Below the pieces are notes generated by a model. It did no database searches, had not been told where the DNA came from, and worked only from the letters and a program-made list of their open reading frames with translations. A program made the translations under genes and the position numbers. From Marchantia polymorpha subsp. ruderalis (lineage: Eukaryota > Streptophyta > Marchantiopsida > Marchantiales > Marchantiaceae), in NCBI GenBank assembly GCA_037833965.1, contig AP031353.1, forward strand, positions 5,582,501-5,646,500: a stretch of 64,000 nucleotides of DNA, read 5' to 3'. Positions 1 through 11,391 of the stretch are shown here, piece after piece (the stretch's first letter is position 1; each line of letters opens with the position of its first letter).

Positions 1-918
1 TGGATCTACTGTTGCTTGTTTGAGACATTGCCAACAATCCGTTGCCACTGATCTTTCTTTCTATATGGGCATAGAGGGTCCACGTATCTTACATGCTTCT
101 CAGTGCAGGTATAAAGTCCGACGATTGTTTTTTGAGAAAGTTATTACATTCTCTCCGAATCGGGAACAGTACTTGCTCTTCAATTGAACACACTAGAGAC
201 ACAAATGTCTGGCTAAACCAACTGATCGTGATTGGAAATTCGATGAAAGAAATTTCAGACCTGTCTTCAGGCACAATCGATTTTGTAAGAAAGCCGAGCA
301 ACAATTAGGAAGTCAAGGATTCAGTGGGACGAAATCCAAATTTTTCTGGTCTACTACGTGAGCCGTGCATGGCCATTTACCATGATCGATGGCCATGCAA
401 AAGAATGATTTCCGTTGATTAGGAAAAGCATGGGTGGAGATAATGAATTATTTTCTACGAAATAGTATTTGGTAGATTCTACGCGTGTTACGTGTCAAGA
501 TTCCAGATTAGACGTGGCCTACGACAAGTGTCAGCAGCCCATGAGTAAAATTCCGAAGTGAAATCACCTCTTTATAGCCAGGATTATACATCCTTGGGCA
601 TCTGATAACCTTAGATTTAGGTTACGCGAGTGTCAGGGCATGGTGGTTCATGCACTACCGAAGATTGCTGTTTGCTTCGCAATAGTCAATGGCCTCTCCT
701 CTTTTTTTTCACCGCCTCGATGCTTCTGACCGAGTCTTTTGTATTCTAAGGCGCCATCTTCATGCAAGAAATTAATCTGCATTGCAAGGAGAGTTTGGAG
801 TTGATCACTGAAGTTCTCCCTTCGTAAAATTCGTCAGAAAAGGAGCCTTGAACGAGTGATTTGTCTTTGGAGAAAAAGACTTGTATTCAGCTCCAGGGAT
901 TGCGGATCAAGAAGAAGC
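1..918 (-). repeat. R1 repeat, copy 1 (inverted relative to the other copies)
   Basis: This stretch matches 10218-11110 and 20150-20965 in reverse complement. For example, the text about 'gagaaagttattacattctc' here is found inverted near 10970 and 20810. In the other two copies the end corresponding to position 1 here leads straight into U2 snRNA-like sequence, so a U2-like copy on the - strand probably lies just left of this window. Only short ORFs are present and none is preserved between copies, so I see no gene. A shorter part of R1 lies upstream of most P-class peptide genes and could belong to their promoter region, which is inference. Confidence 0.75.
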
Positions 919-3900
919 GGAAGGAATGATCAGACGTTCCGAATTACGAGAAATAACTTACACTCATGATTCTGCTCTTTCAGCTTTTGTTTGAGGTGTT
1001 GTTGCATGAGATGAAATATTATGTCGGGAATGCATTGAGCATGAAGTACAAGCTTATAATATTTTTGTATAAACTTATATTTCATTAACGAGGTTTGATA
1101 ATTTTTGGTATATACATTGTCAGCATGAAACTCCCCAACCTTGTGTGTTGTAATCGGGTGGGAATCTAAAGCAAATATAAGACTCAACAATGATACTTGG
1201 CAGGCCTCCACCACTCCACAAAGTGAGAAGCTCCGCCAAATCAACACCAGACACAACATCCCACCACATGTAGGCCCTTGGCTCTATTCCGCCTGCAGCA
1301 GCGATAACGATGCTCCGCAGCCTCCAGCCCTGCTAGGCCAACCCTAATTCTATACATCCGATATCCAAAAATTCTGAGACAAAGTCGAACATATTTATTC
1401 TGGCACACTATTGACTACCGTGATCCATACACTGATGCTACTCATATCTAAGAAGGCATTCAGATGGCTATTTTCAGATAGGAAAATAGTATTAGATATA
1501 TCAAATTTTTTCAAAGAAGATCTATCAAAATAACATAGATTAGATTGATAGTAGGAAAGGCTAGATTTGCATTGTTTATTTACCATTGGCTTCCCGACTA
1601 TGTTCCCATATTTAGCTGGACAGCCCCTTATGTTTTCTTCTCCAAGCAATAACCGTTCTCGATGGATACAAGGTGGCGAAGCCAAGGAGATCTTCGATTG
1701 CCGGAGGCAATCAGTAGCTACAGCAGCTTGGAAACTATCGAATCGAAGATAGTTTTGAGAGATTTTAGTTCCAGTTGTGTTCTACGACAGATGGAAATTG
1801 GCATATTGACATGGAGTTCCGAAGCGGAAATGGAGAGCTTGGATTTACAGCTGGAGATAATTCTGATTAACTCTAGTGCCAAATTTGACATATAGTTGCA
1901 GATTTTTTACTGTAAATTCCGAGAATAGATACCGTGTGCTTGAGGTCTACTGAATAGAAAATGGATTCAAAAGGAAAGCAAATCAGAGTGAGGATAGAGA
2001 GGAAGTTCAAGAGCATAAAAGAGCCGATGTTATACCTTGCAAGTCTACACACATCAGAAAAAGAGGAAATCGGAGAATTTGACATTTAAGAAAATGGTTT
2101 CCACCAAGCATGCGGTCACCTCTATAGGGAAATTGAAACAAGTTCTGATCACGACAGGAAGATTGCAGCAAGTCCAGATCACAAGACGGAGATTGCAGCA
2201 AGTCCAGATCACAAGGCAATTCAACAAACCTCATGCCTACAAGGAGTTTGTGGTGGGATGTAGCATGGTATAGGGAGACGAAACAGCCGGAAGTATTTGA
2301 TATGTTTGGTATAATTAGGTCAGAATATATTATCAAATATCAGATTGCCTGGTAATGATAGCTTCGAACAGCTCGAATTTGTTGATGAGGAGAACGAAAT
2401 TCTCAATTTCCGCATTCGTGATGAGAGCATAGATTGTAAAACTACACTCTCATCAGAAATCATATGCTTTCACTGGACAGAATTATGACCATGGACCAGC
2501 GAGAGTCATTTCAGCCCCTGAATCCAAGTTTCAAAGCTCCCAAAGCAACTGAAAGAATATGGAAGGTATTCTTTAGATGAATGGAATTGAAGAAACTTCA
2601 GTTTTGAATAGACTGCATTTTTACTTAGATTGCGAAGGTTTTTTTTAAAGATATATGGAGGCAACTATTCTGATGCTTGCGTGGGAACACAATTATCACT
2701 AGCTTGTCTTTGTCTTTATCTCGGAGTATTCGAGGAGTTCAAGGATCTGATGAGACTCCTGCAAGTGAACGTGATTCTCAATGATATAGATAGCTTTAAG
2801 GCCCCATGGAAAACGAAGGAAAAGATCAGGCAACCAAGGGAAAAAATCAGCGAGAAATACTCGCTGTCCAATGAAGATAGACTCCAGGCCCTTGGTAGAT
2901 GCAGAAGTAGGAAATGTGAAACCTCCGAGAAGGTTAGTAGGTATAGACGTGGAACTTAGATTTGACAAAGCTCAATATAGACAAAAATTTAAATGAGAGT
3001 ATAGCAAGAGAGTACACCTTGAAGAGTCAAGCTACAGACCAAAGATGCCAATTGCAACAAGTGGAACTCAAACCACAAAAGAAACAGATGATTATATAAG
3101 TATAATATCAGATAGTGGAGTAAAAGTATTTTCTACCCTTTGAGAGGGGTTAGGGTTATTTTATTCCTTTGTTAGGTGTTCTTGGTCTTTTTTGTTGCAT
3201 GGTTTGGCTTTGGGTCCATGCCAAGCCAGTAGCTATAAAGTTAGTAGTTTAGAGTGTAGAGAAGGCAATTGCCTCGTAAAATTTTTCACTTCAGACAGAG
3301 AAGTAGTTTTTTTGATCTTCCTGCTGTCCAAATAATGTAGTTCATTCGGAAAAGGCCAACTCTCATTGATTTTCTCGATTTCCTCTCAGAATTTCCTTAC
3401 GACACACCCGTGAGAAGTAGGCTAGAATGTAGTGAAAATTATTTAGTGTTTGAACTTTGATCAATCTAGGTGGGCGATGAAATGGGCGAAAGACATCTTG
3501 GTGACAGCAAGGTGTTACATCACTTGGAGTGAAGCGGAAGGAATGCAGAGAAAGTGACAGCATTCTAAGGTAGACTTGCTTTCCGGCAATGAAATCAAAT
3601 CTATCGGCTATAAGTTATGAGATTTTAAAGTGTTATAACATGGATGAATTGTTTTTTATCTCAAGGAACACCATACTCGTAGAACTAGCTACATGATGGG
3701 TAATAAACACAAAGTAGAGCGTAATCTGATGTTAATGTTCAATACAAGTTCTTGACAATGCACATCATTGTCTTCTGGAAATACTTTCTTCACTTACAAA
3801 CGCTTGTGCATTTTCCGCTTAGGATCCTGCAATGACTCTTTGCTGGAGCATTCTTTGATCCGATTCAATCTTGAGATGTTCATTAACGTAAGACCATCAT

Positions 3901-4360
3901 CCTTGTGTTGTTTATCTAGTTTTCCATTGTACATATCTACATCCTCAACAAGTTAAAACTTAGCATATTGGGAGGAAGGGGACTACTAGGAGACAAAAAT
4001 TCAACCTCTCCTCGAATAGCATCATTGGATCTCAACAATTTCATCGCGTCCAGTTTGTACTTGAAAGCTAACCTTAATCTGTATTTTCATATCCATTGTC
4101 TTTGGCTTCATCAAAATTCTTGAACTGCTTTGGTATAAATCTGGATATTCTATCATCTCTTTACAACCTATCTTCGTTAACAGCTGCTTTATTGCGGCTA
4201 GCTCCCATGTTGGCAAAGTCACCAAATAAGTTCAATTGTCGTCAAGGCATCGAGTTTAGAGAATGAGATACTGTTGATCCTCCATACCTTGGATGAAGAA
4301 GTTTACTCAGAGTTGGATTGACACCGTACATTTTTTTCACTCGAGGAAAATTTCTACTTG
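919..4360. other. Stretch without a recognisable gene
   Basis: Unique-looking, moderately AT-rich DNA. All ORFs are under 110 codons, overlap each other on both strands and show no motif I recognise. A small tandem repeat of about 30 bp lies at 2142-2220. No tRNA-like cloverleaf was noticed. It could hide exons of a diverged gene or an old retroelement, but nothing supports a call. Confidence 0.5.
2142..2220. repeat. Short tandem repeat, about 2.6 units of 30 bp
   Basis: Units begin at 2142, 2172 and 2202 and share the core 'gattgcagcaagtccagatc'. The third unit is partial. The repeat is in frame (30 nt), but no convincing coding sequence surrounds it. Confidence 0.7.
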
Positions 4361-4804
4361 AGTAGAACCTCTCTAAAATGATACCGTCTTAAATGATAAC
4401 CTCTTTAAAGTGCTAAATATTTCCGGTCCCAATCATGTTTCCATACTTGAATTGATAAACCTCCGTAATCTGCTATTTGATAAACTTGATCCGGTACATG
4501 AGAGTAATTCATGTTCATTCTGATTTATATTATGTACTGCGGATGCCCGTGTGTTTGATTCTGGATTGTGTTTTGTGTGTGTGTGTTGGATTTGTTGTGG
4601 TTGGTTTTAGAATCCAAGTGTTGTGTGTAATTGCTATTCTGGTTTGGTTAGCTCCTTTTCACTACTCCTCAAGAATCAATCCCATGACATCAACCGCAAC
4701 AGCCAAAACGTATGGTTGTTGCAGACATGGCTTAAATGATAATCTCTATTAATTGATAAAAATCTCCGGTCCCAAAGATATCAGTTTAAACAAATTCCAC
4801 TGTA
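4361..4804 (+). mobile_element. pogo/Emigrant-like MITE, copy 1
   Basis: The left end reads 'agtagaacctctctaaaatg' and the right end is an imperfect inverted version ('tatcagtttaaac...ccactgta'). This resembles the CAGTA(A/G)AACCTCTATAAATTAATA-type termini of plant pogo-like (Tc1/mariner) MITEs such as Emigrant. The interior around 4477-4752 is homologous, in inverted orientation, to 5837-6094 in the second copy. No transposase is encoded. Family assignment rests on the terminal motif only. Confidence 0.65.
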
Positions 4805-4809
4805 CTTCT

Positions 4810-5410
4810 CATAAATTCATCAATTCACTGTTTGAACTTTATGAATCTCGACCTTGTTTGAATCACACATGGATAATTAAAATGATATTTTAACTCAAAT
4901 TGATTGATGAAACAAATCTTCACACAATCAATTTTCCAAACTTGCTTGAGAGTTTCTTCTCAACCCTTCTACTTATATTACTTGAAAAATTACCATAGCA
5001 ACAATAAATAATTATCATTTAATTTACTTTTAGTAACATAAATCTAGGTATGTTTGACTAATTTCCAATACGTGTCATCATGACATTTGTCTATTCAGAC
5101 CTTATGGAAAGTTACTTGTCCATAGCTTGAGGTGGCAACATGTCATTTAAGATCTCCAAAGTTTTACAACTTACACTTGCCAATAAATCAACTTCAAAAT
5201 TAGTCTAATCAATGAAATTTTCATTACTGAATCAAACCAATCAAAACTAAAATGTAGTTAAAAGTCTTATGGTAAAAATTTAGACTTTGATAGAAGAAAA
5301 AAATACAAGTGCTCTTTCAAATTTTCTAGTTTTACCTTAATTCTGTCATGTATAGATCTCATAGCTAAACTTAGTCATAATTAGCTAGATTTATTTATAA
5401 CTAAAATTTC
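4810..5410 (-). mobile_element. Degenerate LTR relic related to the Element 2 LTR
   Basis: This block aligns by eye along most of its length with the 857-bp LTR at 51668-52524. Shared blocks include 'ccaaacttgcttgagag' near 4940, 'ttaccatag' near 4990, 'tgtttgactaa' near 5052, 'tggcaacatg' near 5135 and 'tagctaaacttagtcat' near 5361. Divergence and small indels are extensive, so this is a much older insertion of the same LTR family. It has no internal region and sits between two MITEs. Confidence 0.7.
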
Positions 5411-5721
5411 CATGATCAATTTATTGGCTAATTTTATTAGTAATTCACACCTACACAATCGATCTTACAATACAAAACTGGCTGGATGTAAAGACACGCT
5501 TTATTTCATGAGCACCAAAAATTTGCTAGAGGTAAAAAGCAAGTGGTACAAATATATGCTTTCCTCTCACATAACTTTGGAGTCATATAACTTTTTTTGC
5601 ATGACAATAAGATCTATTTATCTTGAAGTGTGTAAAGAAGTTCATAGAAACAAAACAATTCAAGACTTTAGGGTGATTTGAATTGAAATCCACAACTTAA
5701 AGAACTTAGAGAATTATGTTA

Positions 5722-6138
5722 CAGTAGAACCTGTCTAAACTGATATCCTTGGGACTAGAGGTTTTTATCAATTAATAGAGGTTATCAGTTAAGCCAGGTC
5801 TGCAGCAACCATATGGCTTGCCTATTGCGGTTGACGTCATAAGCAGTGAAAATGAGCCGAACAAACCAGAATAACAATCACGCACAACACTTGAATTCTA
5901 AAACCAACGACAACAAGTGCACGGGAAACACAACCTTGAACCAAACACATGGACATCCACACTTTAAAATATATATCAGAACGAACATAAATTACTCTGA
6001 TGTACCAGAACAAGTTTATCAAATGGCATATTATGGAGGTTTATCAGGTCCAGTATGTATACTTGGTTGGGACCGGAAATATTTAGCTGCTTAGAGAGGT
6101 GATCAGTTAAGGAAGTATCGCTTTAGGGAGGTTCTATT
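5722..6138 (-). mobile_element. pogo/Emigrant-like MITE, copy 2
   Basis: The left end reads 'cagtagaacctgtctaaact' and the right end 'tttagggaggttctatttt', giving imperfect terminal inverted repeats of about 25 bp. The interior is the reverse complement of the MITE at 4361-4804. The ORFs inside are shared MITE sequence and not a transposase. Confidence 0.65.
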
Positions 6139-6871
6139 TTATTTTAAGATTACATTGCATAGAAAGATGGATTCCACTAAAATGATTTTGTTTTGTAAAC
6201 AGAAAATGATCATGTAAAATAAAATGAATCGAATCAAATGAAGACAGCTCTCATTTCTGTACAAAGCAGTTATGGCATTCATGTTTACATGAACGACCTG
6301 ATCTAATATTCATTATGTTCCCCATACATGAGTGTTTACTCCATATAACGAAAAACACGCTCATAATTACTTATTTTTATCGTACAAACATGCATCCTTG
6401 CAAACATCTTGACTCAAGACATATTTTCATACTCCAAGCATTACCACAAGTTTCAAACAAAACACCATCCAATTTAGCACATTTATAGGGCCGTGTTCAT
6501 ATAATTTCTTGACTTTATGGGTAGTTCTTCAACCAAGTAGATCAATATATGAGTTGTCCTATCACAAAGTAGCACAAAGAGAATCCATATCTTTATATGA
6601 CTATATCCGTTCTTCCTATACTCCTAGCGCTATTGTCTTTCGGGTTGCTTCTCGTATTGGAGGAAACATCAACTTTCAACTTTGCGTCATCTCTTTTAGT
6701 AGCAAGGGCTTTTACATAATCCGTATCTAATAAATTCTATTATATGATCCCTCTTTTGGCTGATGATATGGGCCTCACAAACTTAATGCCCAATGTTTCC
6801 GATGGCAATGGCAAATAGGCTTCAAAGGAACTCCTCACAAAGAACACGTTCCAACTGAAGATGAAGTGATT
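6139..6871. other. Stretch without a recognisable gene
   Basis: AT-rich sequence with ORFs shorter than 75 codons. I recognise no repeat copy elsewhere in the window and no RNA gene. Confidence 0.5.
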
Positions 6872-7833
6872 CTGTACAAATAGACCCTTGGAAACAATTC
6901 CTCCTACAGCTGACTCAATAAACTTAAGAATTTCGTCAGAACATTACCTTTCCTCACGTGTTTGACAAAAGACGCTATTGACGTCAACCATTTAGCGAAA
7001 GTGTTACTTACTTTTGCATGGACCAGTGGGCGTGCTCCCCGTCAAGACCTCAACGTACACTTCCCATGATTAAAAACAGTATGACTTGAATAGACAAATC
7101 TCCAACGCGGCCAAAGTCCAGGTCCAGGTCAATCGCAGTCTCCCTCGAGTCTTCGCTTTGCCACTAATTTGTCCTGGACACGTCAGTCAGCTGTGACTTT
7201 ACATTCTCGTTGCGTCACATCGGCAAGATGCTTTGACCCGTCCATGCTCGTAAAGGTGTTTTTGATGATCAACTTGGGGCCGCTCCTTGTCTGATGTGAT
7301 CTGCGCTGGACACAAGCGCAGCCGTGGCTTTGTTTTTCCAAGATTTCAAGAGGATCTGTTGTGTACATACATCACAAGCCACACCCTATGATGAGGTATA
7401 CTTGACAGCAGCAATCTCCGCGTACATATCGTGTATTTAAATTATATGATCACGCATCTTCACCACTACTGTTCCCTGATTGTTGGAAGCATTTGAAGAG
7501 AGACTCGGCTGTTTTTCATTACTCAAGAAGACTGGCTGTGGCGAGGAGCTAAAAGTCACATAGTTTTGCATATGGACTGTTTATGATACAAGTGTTCCGT
7601 ATCGAAGTACACAGTGTTCAGACTCGCTCAGACTGGGAGTGATACACGCACCAACGGAACACCATGGAAACGATTTCGGAGCTTTGTCCAACGTAGTCGG
7701 AGTTGTAACAGTCTGTGTACGAGCGAGATCTCTTGAAGCTTGTTCCTGTGGACCATACCTGTGACTAAACTTGACAATTTTCTACACAAAATGATGAGGG
7801 TCGTGGAAGCGATTCCCGATTATGGCAGACGAG
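6872..7833 (+). repeat. Segmental duplication, copy 1 (5' region of peptide gene A)
   Basis: From 'tacaaatagacccttggaaa' to 'gattatggcagacgag' this matches 17963-20149, apart from a 1.2-kb Mutator-like insertion in the second copy. It contains the upstream region and the first part of exon 1 of the class A peptide gene, so the second copy is a promoter-plus-partial-exon duplicate. A possible TATA-like stretch 'gtatttaaattatatg' lies at about 7432, some 350 nt before the ATG. Confidence 0.8.
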
Positions 7834-8559
7834 TCTGCAGGCTGGAGCTTCTGATCTTGCTAGCCATAGCGTTCTTGCTCTCTGAAAAAGGTGAAACTTG
7901 TCTAATGTCACGTCCCATTGAGACACTCAGGTTCACGTAAATCGATGCTTTTGCCATCGAACTACTCTCTGTGATTACATCCACATTCAGTTTGTGACAT
8001 TTCACAGACACCTTGCAGTCATAAGGCTGAGATCAAACGCTTGCATTTAGAATTACTCCTGTATCGCAGTTGTTGATAACAGCAGGTGCAGCAAATAACG
8101 GTCGGGTTCAATTGCAGGACTCTTCCCTTCAGAGGCCGACTCGGAAGACAGGACTGCAGATTTGAAGGTGAGATTTCATTCTCGAGCACTTGGTCGGTTT
8201 GAGCCTGTCTCGCATAAGAATGTGGATTCTAGCAAGTTGGGAGCTCTCATGTCCTCTCATGCACAAGAACTCACTTATGTATGGCTTTCTGACTATATCT
8301 GGATGTGTATTTTGGACTGCAGTTGCAACCTTCGAAAGGCTGTAGACCATTACGACCAGAATCGTTTCATCATCCTGAAGATTCTTCAAGCTTGAGTCAC
8401 ATGGCTGTCTTCCTGGAAGACGTTCCCGGCGAACTACATGGTCGAAGAATTCTGGCCGACTCAGCCTCTTCCCCCATGGCTACAAGTTCTGATGTAATTG
8501 TTGCAGCTCAAAGCCCTGGATCTCCTGCACCCCCTGCAAAAAACGATGTCCTACCATAG
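7791..8559 (+). CDS. Class A secreted peptide precursor (3 exons, 128 aa)
   Basis: Hand-spliced model with exons 7791-7890, 8118-8167 and 8323-8559. The introns are GT-AG with donors 'aaaag|gtgaaa' and 'gaag|gtgaga' and acceptors 'attgcag' and 'ggactgcag'; phases are 1 and 0. The product starts MMRVVEAIPDYGRRV and then has a hydrophobic run (about residues 19-31) typical of a signal peptide, so secretion is likely. Exon 2 gives GLFPSEADSEDRTADLK. Exon 3 contains HGRRILA (RRIL at about 91-94), the site-1-protease type motif known from RALF and other plant peptide precursors, followed by a 34-residue Ser/Pro/Ala-rich tail ending PPAKNDVLP. There is no Cys-rich mature domain, so it is not a RALF or defensin. 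It shares exon phases and layout with the P and K classes. Not assigned to a known family; transcription is untested. Confidence 0.6.
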
Positions 8560-8839
8560 TATTGACGGATGGGATGAAGTCGGCTCTTGCTCCTCTGAGT
8601 AGGAGAGTACAAACAGACTATTTGATAGCAACATCTGGTTGACAACCATGCTCATGAAGATACAGTGGCATGTGAAGATTCAACTGCTTCAGTTTAGCAG
8701 ATTGTGGAACATTATTAGGAGTTACTGCGGAAGGCAGTAGTAGACGATCTAACTCGCGTAACGACGTCAATTCCAGTAAAGTGACAATGAACCAGTTCAA
8801 GTCCCTTTGACTATAACAGTATAGATGTTTATCATCTAT

Positions 8840-10217
8840 ATGTATTAAAAAATCATTCATTGCCTGTAATATTTTATTTTCGGGAAAAAATCATTCAATG
8901 TCATGATGTTTTATGTTAGTAGTTTGAAAGATTTTAAAGTTTATTATTTTGATACAAGTTTTTATATGAAAAGTGATCAGATTTTTTTAAAAATTTATAT
9001 GTATATGATTATTTTATCAAAACATCTTAAAGAATTTTAGATATCAAGAAATTGTTTTTGATTCAATATTTAAATTATTTTTAGTCAAATTTAAAATTTT
9101 CATCTAAATAATTGATACATTACAAGATTTAAATTCAACTGTCAACAAAAAAAATTACTTTCAAAATCATGTTATTGGTTAAGGTTTTTATATAAGAAAA
9201 TACTTTGATTAGAAAAAACAAAATTACATAAATTAGAGTATATTCTTAGATGCAATGTCAACATATTTGATATCAATAGGATATATATTAACATATGATT
9301 TGACTTTAAAATCTACATGAAAAAATCTGTTAAGTTTGAAAATATATATCAAAATCAAGTGATTAAAAATTATTTGAATGACTTTATGGATTAATAACGT
9401 ATTTTTAAAAAACCTAGAAATATGATGAGTTCATGAAAATACATATGTAATTTCAAAGATAATTAATTTTTTTAAAAAAATATGATTTGGATGATAAACT
9501 ATGGCAAAATATCAATATGGAATTGAAAAATGAAAACTTGGAATAATCTTAGTAATTCCTAGATATGAATGTTCATGAAAAATTTAAAAAATTTGTACTT
9601 GAAAAATTAGAGACTCCAGAAAATTTATTATCAAAAGAATGATTTTAAATATCTTTTAATATATAATAGTACTTCGCAGATTTTGTACTAAGAGCATAGT
9701 ATAATTCCATTATCAATTTTATGATCTCAACAAATGGAATTATTCTATTATGTTTTGGTCAAAGATTTAGTTATGTACAACTCTAGTCTACTCATGTAAG
9801 ATTTACATATTGTTTTGTATACTTTTTATTTCTTTAAGAATAATGGATTTTTCTTTCAAACTCTTCATGTAAACTCTTCACTCTTCAAACCCTATATACT
9901 CTTCATATGATATATAATATTAAGATACATGTAAATTTTCACAGAAATACTATTATAGAATCAAATAAAAGTAAATCGCACCCACAAGAAAGAGCAAAAT
10001 ACAATAAAGAGGTGGATTTGACTTATATTTTACTACATTAATGTATGTCATGTCGTATGTCATTAATTTGTTAACTAATTGATTGTTTATGCTTTGAATG
10101 AAACACAATTTATCATAAGTCAATAATAGAAAATTAATGTAAATGTTAATCTAAACAAGACTATTTATATACAAATATCAATATAAAGTATGAGTTATAT
10201 ATGAGTGTAAGTTATTC
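8840..10217. repeat. AT-rich spacer, long version
   Basis: Very AT-rich non-coding DNA. Parts of it (for example 9265-9340 'gatatcaataggatatatat' and 9755 'tgttttggtcaaagat') recur in the shorter spacers at 12700-13265, 22600-23155, 28510-29050 and 35960-36530, so the spacer was duplicated together with the peptide-gene blocks. No gene is seen. Confidence 0.65.
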
Positions 10218-11110
10218 TTCTTGATCCACAATCCCTTCAGCTGAATACAAGTCTTTTACTCCAACGACAAATCACTCGTTCAAGGCTTTTTCTCTGACAT
10301 GAATTTTACCGAGTCTTACTTGCATGATAACTCCTTGCAATGCAGATTACTTTCTTGCATGAAAATGGCTCCTTAAAATACAAAAGACTCGGTCAGAAGC
10401 ATCGAGGCCTTGAGAAAAAGGCGAGAGGCCATTGACTATTGCGAAGCAAACAGCAATCTTCGGTAGTGCATGAACCACCACGCCCCCAACATTCAACTCG
10501 CGTAACCTAAATTCAAGGGTATCAGATGCCCACGGACGAATAATCGTGGCGATAAAGAGGTGATTGAACGTTGGAATTTTACTCATGGGCTGCTGACATG
10601 AGTCGTAGGCCACGTTTCATCTGGCATTTTGACTCGTCACACGCGTAAAGTCTACCAAACACTATTTCGTAGAAAATAATCCATTATCTCCACCCATGCT
10701 CTTCCTAATCTACGGAAACCGTACTTTTGCATGGCCGTCGATCATGGTCAATGGCCATGCACGGCCCACGTAGTGGACCAGAAAAATTTGGATATCCTCC
10801 CACTGAATCCTTGACTTCCAAATTGTTGCTCGGCTTTCTTTCAGTCTCGATTGTGCCTGAAGACTGAGGTCTGAAATCTCTTTTATCGAATTTCCAATCA
10901 CGATCAGTTGGCTTAGCCAGACATTTGTGTCTCCAGTCTGATCAACTGAAGAGCAAGTACTGTTGCCGATTCGGAGACAATGTAATAACTTTCTCAAAAA
11001 GCAATCGTCGGACTTTACACTTGCACGGAGAAACATGTAGAGAAACGTGGACCCTCTATGCCCATGGAGAAAGAAAGATCAGAGGCAAAGGATTTGTTGG
11101 CAATGTCTCC
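10218..11110 (+). repeat. R1 repeat, copy 2
   Basis: Near-copy of 20150-20965 in the same orientation and of 1-918 inverted. It runs directly into the U2 snRNA-like sequence at 11193. It contains the inverted repeat 'tgcatggcc...ggccatgca' around 10735-10760. No conserved coding sequence. Confidence 0.75.
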
Positions 11111-11192
11111 GACAAGCAGTAGATCCATAGCGAATGCGGAACCTCGACTCTTCTTGCGAGATCCATAAACTGGCCAATAAGACCAATGAGGT

Positions 11193-11370
11193 ATACCTGT
11201 CTCAGCCTTTTGGCTACGACCAAGTGCAGTCTCTCTTCTTATCAGTTTAGTTTATGATACGAGGGTCATCGACAGTTACGATATTGATCTAATTTCTCTC
11301 ACGGGTGCAAGTCCAACGGTGCAGCCCTGCTGCCATGGACTCGTACCACTCGCCTGGGTATTGCACTAAA
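11193..11370 (+). pseudogene. U2 snRNA-like pseudogene, near full length
   Basis: The start 'atacctgtctcagccttttg' matches the U2 snRNA 5' end (known: AUACCUUUCUCGGCCUUUUGGCU). It continues with 'ttcttatcagttta' and has the 3' loop IV-like 'gtattgcacta' near 11358. Two functional elements are damaged: the branch-site-pairing GUAGUA reads 'gcagtc', and the Sm site reads 'aatttctc' instead of a U-rich AUUUUUG. No upstream sequence element of plant snRNA promoters is visible. I therefore call it a pseudogene carried inside the duplicated block. Its 3' end runs within about 20 bp into exon 1 of the next peptide gene. Confidence 0.8.
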
Positions 11371-11391
11371 TGCACTAAGCTCGATATCACG

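Noticed and set aside
11193-11370. Functional U2 snRNA gene
   Set aside because: The branch-site-pairing sequence and Sm site are altered and no snRNA promoter element is visible.
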